From Fulvimarina sp. (GTDB lineage: Bacteria; Pseudomonadota; Alphaproteobacteria; Rhizobiales; Rhizobiaceae): 64,000 nt of DNA. The notes beneath the pieces are model-generated. The model ran no database searches. It was not told where the DNA came from and saw nothing but the letters and a program-made list of their open reading frames with translations. The DNA is taken from NCBI GenBank assembly GCA_002700095.1, contig PACL01000059.1, positions 252,552-316,551 on the forward strand, in the 5' to 3' direction. The position numbers and the translations under genes are program-made. This document shows, piece by piece, positions 59,898-64,000 of the stretch (the stretch's first letter is position 1; each line of letters opens with the position of its first letter).

Positions 59898-60393
59898 GAT
59901 GATGGTCCTCCGGGGGTGATCCCGCGGCAAGCACATTCGCCACAATGGTCCGTTCGCTGCCGTCGAAGAAGGAAACTGTAACGGGCACCATTGCGCCAGG
60001 CGACAAGGCCGGCTCCTGCGGGGCAGCCAGGAGATGCAGGCCTGTCTCCTTCATGAGAAGTTCGGAGCGTGCGGGAACGGCAAGACCACCGGACAGGCCC
60101 GCTCGTGGCTTGTCCTCTGAATGCGGACCGCGGGAGACGGCGATGCGGGCAACGGCCGGGCTTGTCACCCCGCTGATCGTCACGCTGCTACCGGTGCCGT
60201 TCCAGACGACCAGATAGAGGTCGATCGGCTCGGCAGGATCGGGAGACAGGACGAACTCGGCGTGCTCAACCGTCAAGAGTTCGCCTGGTCTGGAAGGGTG
60301 CACCGTCCTGGCAGACGCCGATCCGGGTACGAACGTCAGGATTAGCGCAAGGGTACTGACCGCCACGAAGCGTCGATCCATTTGGGCATTCAT
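59887..60393 (-). CDS. Copper chaperone PCu(A)C-like protein
   Basis: Exported; 'YLVVWNGTGSSVTISGVTSPAVARIAVSRGP...MKETGLHLLAAPQEPALSPGAMVPVTVSFFDGSERTIVANV'. Confidence 0.72.
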   Translation of the reverse strand: MNAQMDRRFVAVSTLALILTFVPGSASARTVHPSRPGELLTVEHAEFVLSPDPAEPIDLYLVVWNGTGSSVTISGVTSPAVARIAVSRGPHSEDKPRAGLSGGLAVPARSELLMKETGLHLLAAPQEPALSPGAMVPVTVSFFDGSERTIVANVLAAGSPPEDHHHGS

Positions 60394-60698
60394 CCTTGAC
60401 TAGGTTCGCGACTGATTTCAGCGACAGTTCCGGCGGATTTGAGGCGATCGCCTCGCCGACGACGGCGGTGGGTGTTTGGCGGACCACCGATATTCGATGA
60501 TCACGACAGCCGTGGCTCAGCGACCGCGATGCTCGTCCGCTTACGCAATTGTATGGCAGGACTTATCGGCACATCGTTTGGATGGCCGGACCGTCCGAAG
60601 ATCGGAGATCGGGTCCAAACTCCGGCCCGGTCCTAAACGGCGAACGCTCGAACTTGTGAGGGAGTCCGCCAGACTCGATGGCGCTCGGTCACCCGCTG

Positions 60699-61463
60699 TT
60701 AGGCAGACATAGCGGTCGCTGGATCCGGAATTACTCGGATAGGGGTTCCGTCCGGGACCCGTCCGTACAGGTCGATGACATCCTGATTCAGGAGGCGAAT
60801 GCAACCAGAGGAAACCGCTTTTCCGATCGACCAAGCCTGATTTGTACCATGCAAGCGGTAGAGCGTATCGCGCCCATCCTGAAAGATGTAGAGCGCCCTG
60901 GCCCCGAGTGGGTTGTCGAGGGACGGTGGCATTCCACCGTTCGCCGCACTGTATGGCGCGAGTTCGGGTTCACGCTTGATCATCTCGGCCGGAGGCGTCC
61001 ATGTCGGCCATTTGCGCTTATAGGCGATCGTCGCCCGCCCTGACCAGGAGAAGCCGCCGCGACCGACGCCGATCCCGTAGCGCATCGCCGTTCCTTCTTC
61101 CATCACGAGGTAGAGGTACTTGGCGGGCGTATCGACAACGAGCGTTCCGACCCGCTCGGTGGTGGGGTAGTCGACGACTTGCCGCCAGAGCCGTCGATCG
61201 AGATTGCTAACGTCGACCGCCGGGATCGGAAAGCGCTCATTGGGCATCGCCCGGTACATCGCGGGGAGTACGGGCTTGGGCTCTGGAGGCTTGATCGGAA
61301 CGACACGTGTCGGCTCCTGCGTGGAGACGCAGCCCGTGAGCGCAACGCTCGCCATTACCGCAATGAATGCGCGACGGTCCATGCCGGTCGCTCCATCCCG
61401 GCTTGCCGAATCGCACGATGGATGGGTGATTGCCGGGGGGCGGCGCGTCTTGGCGTCGATCAT
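60699..61463 (-). CDS. L,D-transpeptidase (YkuD domain), lipoprotein-like
   Basis: 'MASVALTGCVS' lipobox; 'LYRLHGTNQAWSIGKAVSSGCIRLLNQDVIDLYGRV'; alternative start at 61382. Confidence 0.94.
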   Translation of the reverse strand: MIDAKTRRPPAITHPSCDSASRDGATGMDRRAFIAVMASVALTGCVSTQEPTRVVPIKPPEPKPVLPAMYRAMPNERFPIPAVDVSNLDRRLWRQVVDYPTTERVGTLVVDTPAKYLYLVMEEGTAMRYGIGVGRGGFSWSGRATIAYKRKWPTWTPPAEMIKREPELAPYSAANGGMPPSLDNPLGARALYIFQDGRDTLYRLHGTNQAWSIGKAVSSGCIRLLNQDVIDLYGRVPDGTPIRVIPDPATAMSA

Positions 61464-61663
61464 GTCTTCTCCTTGAAATAGGCGTGGCCCGAGAGGCCGT
61501 CGAGTTCTCATCGGGTTCTTGGATCGGTTCGCTCATGCGCGCAAACGCGGTACGGCGAGCGCGTGAACCGGCCTTAAAAGCACGGATGCGAGAGCGGCGC
61601 GGGAGCGATGAATTCGAGCTGCCGCGCTACAAAAGCTTTCGGCTCAGTGCTGTTGTCTAGTAA

Positions 61664-61999
61664 CTACGAGATGGGTGGACGCTCGATCCGGCCGGGGGAG
61701 CCTCCGGAGCCCAACTCGATCGACCGCGGAAGGGGGAGCACGGCTCTGCGAGGGCTCTCCACAAACGGCCCCACGACCTGCATTGCAGGAAGTTTGCAGT
61801 GGAGGGCGTGGGCCGAACTCGCCTCCTGCGTCGTCGCTGGCGCCGGGCCGTCCATAGTGCCCGCTCCATAGAGCGGATCCAATGAAAGCCGCTCCGCCAT
61901 GTGGCAGGGACTTTCGACCGCCTCGACCACGGCCGCGGCGTGACTCATCGACCCAAGTAGCAGGGCGGCAAGCAGCGCGAGGCGGAGGAAAATTCCCAT
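61664..61999 (-). CDS. Small exported hypothetical protein with Cys/His/Met residues
   Basis: 'MGIFLRLALLAALLLGSMSHAAAVVEAVESPCHMAERLSL...HALHCKLPAMQ' signal peptide at ATG 61999. Confidence 0.55.
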   Translation of the reverse strand: MGIFLRLALLAALLLGSMSHAAAVVEAVESPCHMAERLSLDPLYGAGTMDGPAPATTQEASSAHALHCKLPAMQVVGPFVESPRRAVLPLPRSIELGSGGSPGRIERPPIS

Positions 62000-62158
62000 G
62001 GATGGGTCATAGCAGCGGCTTTGTTGCTCGCAACTTAAAGAGCGAGCAACTTTGTTTGATGTGACACGCATGGCGACATGGTGGTGGCTTCCGCATTGAC
62101 CAGCCCGCCCCCCTGGGGCGGGAAAGGGTACGAATGTTATGCTTTCAGGAGCTATGCC

Positions 62159-62413
62159 ATGAGGGAGTTCACGTTCTCCGACCTGAACCGCAGCTCGGGC
62201 GACATCCTCGACCGCGCGCTGAGCGAGCCGGTGGGCCTGAGGAAGCGCGGGAAGCGGAAGATCGTCATGGTCCCGTCGGAGGCCTGGGACAGACTCAGCC
62301 GGCTCGACGAGGGCCACCAGGCGCACTGGGTCGACCAAGCGCCGGAGGAGGACCTCGAGAACCTCATGGCTGGCTTCCAGGAACTCATCGACGCCGGGGA
62401 GCACGCCGAGTGA
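62159..62413 (+). CDS. Phd/YefM-like antitoxin
   Basis: 'MREFTFSDLNRSSGDILDRALSEPVGLRKRGKRKIVMVPSEAWDRLSRL'. Confidence 0.85.
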   Translation: MREFTFSDLNRSSGDILDRALSEPVGLRKRGKRKIVMVPSEAWDRLSRLDEGHQAHWVDQAPEEDLENLMAGFQELIDAGEHAE

Positions 62414-62514
62414 ACGTCGGCGGGGTCTACCGCTTCAACTACCTCTGGGACCATGAGGCGGAGCGCGGCGAGGAGAGCGGCCGCAAGATCCGCCGCATCG
62501 TCTTCATGATGTAG
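62410..62514 (+). pseudogene. Truncated PemK-like toxin remnant
   Basis: GTG-initiated 'VNVGGVYRFNYLWDHEAERGEESGRKIRRIVFMM*' stops soon after start; overlaps antitoxin stop. Confidence 0.65.
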
Positions 62515-62841
62515 ATCGGCGGGTGGCGGTACCTGTTCCCGATGTCCGGTGACCCGCCAGCGCCGCGCGAGAACGGCGTTGACGGGTGTTCGTGATCGTT
62601 CCCGATATGGAGCGCCGCCGGATTGGGCTCGGGCACGACACCGAGAAGCCAATCCAATGCGGAACGCTTTCATCCTCGGTGCGGCCTCTTTTCACCCCTG
62701 TGCCGCAATGAGCGCATTCGCGCGGGCTGGGGCATGTTTCGATTTCCAGATTTTTGCGAAAGGCCGGTTCGTTGGCTGCTTGTGGGTGGCGTCGGCAGCA
62801 GCTTTTTGCTCGAGTCAGCTTGAGCGCCGCTTCGGCATCTC

Positions 62842-63462
62842 TCAGCTAGCCAACAGGCGCTCAACTTTTTGCCGCTGGACCTCTGGCGACTCGTGGATGT
62901 CCAATGTGCCGTAAAAGCTTCCGTCGCGATCAAATAGGTAGACCCCGGCGGAATGATCGACCGTGTATTCGCCGTTCTCCAGCGGAACGAGTGCGCGGTA
63001 GGCCTTGAAAGCCGAGAATGCCTCGTCAACTTCTGCCTCTGTGCCGGTCAGACCAACAATCTGCGGATCAAACGACTTTAGGTATTCGTTGAGCCGCTCC
63101 GGCGTATCCCGCTCCGGATCGCCGCTGATCAAGAGTACCTGAAGATCGTCGCCTTGGGGACCAAGATCGTCCAGCAGCACCGAGAGTTCACCAAGGGTCG
63201 TCGGACAGATATCCGGACAATTCGTGAAGCCGAAGAACAGCGCTACCGGCTCACCCCGAAAGTCACGCCATTCACGGCGTCGCCCTTCGTGGTCGACAAG
63301 AGAAAACTCGCCGCCAATGTTGGCGATACCGGATGACGCTTCTCCGGGGAGGGGAGCCTGACCCGAAGCGCGCATGATGGTGACGCCAGCAGTCGCGCCC
63401 ACGAACAGGCACAGGACGACGACGGCGCCCCACAACGTTCTGCGAAGGGTTTTCGGGCTCAC
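62842..63462 (-). CDS. SCO1/SenC family protein
   Basis: 'FFGFTNCPDICPTTLGELSVLLDDLG', 'YTVDHSAGVYLFDRDGSF'. Confidence 0.96.
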   Translation of the reverse strand: MSPKTLRRTLWGAVVVLCLFVGATAGVTIMRASGQAPLPGEASSGIANIGGEFSLVDHEGRRREWRDFRGEPVALFFGFTNCPDICPTTLGELSVLLDDLGPQGDDLQVLLISGDPERDTPERLNEYLKSFDPQIVGLTGTEAEVDEAFSAFKAYRALVPLENGEYTVDHSAGVYLFDRDGSFYGTLDIHESPEVQRQKVERLLAS

Positions 63463-63944
63463 TGTCGTTTCTCCAGATGGCTATCTGACGCTTCCGCAGG
63501 GCGTCCGCCGAAGCCTTCGACTGTGAACTCGACCGGCACGGAACCCGCCTTCTCGAACACGAGAGTTCCTGCGAAGGGCTCGGCTTCCAGAATCGGCTTC
63601 TTCATGCCCGTCAACATCACGTGGGTGGCGCCTGGCTTTAGTGAGATGGTTTCGCCCGGAGCGATTGGGAGCCCACCCTCGAGCGGGCGCATCCGTGCGA
63701 CTCCGTCGACAATTTTGGAGGTGTGCAACCTGAATCCTGCCGAGACGTCCGCGGAACCGCCAATCAGCCGATCCGGCTCGCTGCCGTTGTTCGTGACTGT
63801 CAGATATCCCACGCCGGTCTTGGCTGTTGCAGGCGTTGCGCGCGACCAGGGATGACCGATGACCAGGTCCCCGGCCGTTACTTCGTGCGCGGCCGCAGCT
63901 CCGGTCAGGGTGAGGACGAGGACGATCGATGTCGGAAACCTCAT
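63459..63944 (-). CDS. Copper chaperone PCu(A)C
   Basis: 'VIGHPWSRATPATAKTGVGYLTVTNNGSEPDRLIGGSADVSAGFRLHTSKIVDGVARMRPLEGGLPIAPGETISLKPGATHVMLTGMKKPI'. Confidence 0.94.
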   Translation of the reverse strand: MRFPTSIVLVLTLTGAAAAHEVTAGDLVIGHPWSRATPATAKTGVGYLTVTNNGSEPDRLIGGSADVSAGFRLHTSKIVDGVARMRPLEGGLPIAPGETISLKPGATHVMLTGMKKPILEAEPFAGTLVFEKAGSVPVEFTVEGFGGRPAEASDSHLEKRQ

Positions 63945-64000
63945 TGTACTGGAACATCCTTGGACTGCGGGTAGGTGTCGTAGACGGTTGCAGATCCGTC
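63941..64000 (-). CDS. C-terminal end of a CDS running off the window, identity unknown
   Basis: Open minus-strand frame '...DGSATVYDTYPQSKDVPVQ*' with ATGA overlap to the PCu(A)C start. Confidence 0.5.
   Translation of the reverse strand, partial: DGSATVYDTYPQSKDVPVQ

Noticed and set aside
61664-62404. 246-aa minus-strand ORF as a single protein
   Set aside because: Its N-terminal half is antisense to the Phd-like antitoxin; only the part from ATG 61999 has a signal-peptide-like start.

Overview
GC-rich alphaproteobacterial DNA, probably Hyphomicrobiales-like judging from gene content only. The window falls into three blocks. (1) About 1-35 kb is core or catabolic chromosome: a TctABC-type tricarboxylate transporter with a LeuCD-like hydro-lyase, a RES/Xre toxin-antitoxin pair, a CaiB CoA-transferase and an acyl-CoA dehydrogenase. 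It continues with a long LivKHMGF-PEP mutase/ICL-HyuB/HyuA-isochorismatase-racemase operon, an unusual four-repeat membrane-anchored protein, pdxJ, an oxidoreductase, a DnaB/RecA-like ATPase, tetR, ilvC and a PilZ protein. (2) A tRNA-Lys(CUU) at 35175-35250 is followed by an accessory island (about 35.3-57 kb) packed with IS elements. IS21, ISL3, two IS5-type elements, an IS427-type element and an IS3-type element could be recognised, several with readable target duplications. Their cargo includes a metal/envelope module (ArsR, HMA-CDF fusion, CcdA, Ca/Na antiporter, LspA, lgt fragment), a CYP152-like P450 and several pseudogenes. (3) About 57-64 kb is a periplasm/copper block: three L,D-transpeptidases, an EipB-like protein, two PCu(A)C chaperones, a SCO protein and a decayed toxin-antitoxin pair. 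The most useful results are the reconstruction of IS-interrupted loci (a DUF1624 gene restored in frame by removing one IS; a 310-bp repeat split by IS21), the repeat protein at 26.9-28.9 kb, the isochorismatase-fold protein lacking the usual Cys, and the HMA-CDF module. All family assignments come from reading the sequence; no database searches were run.
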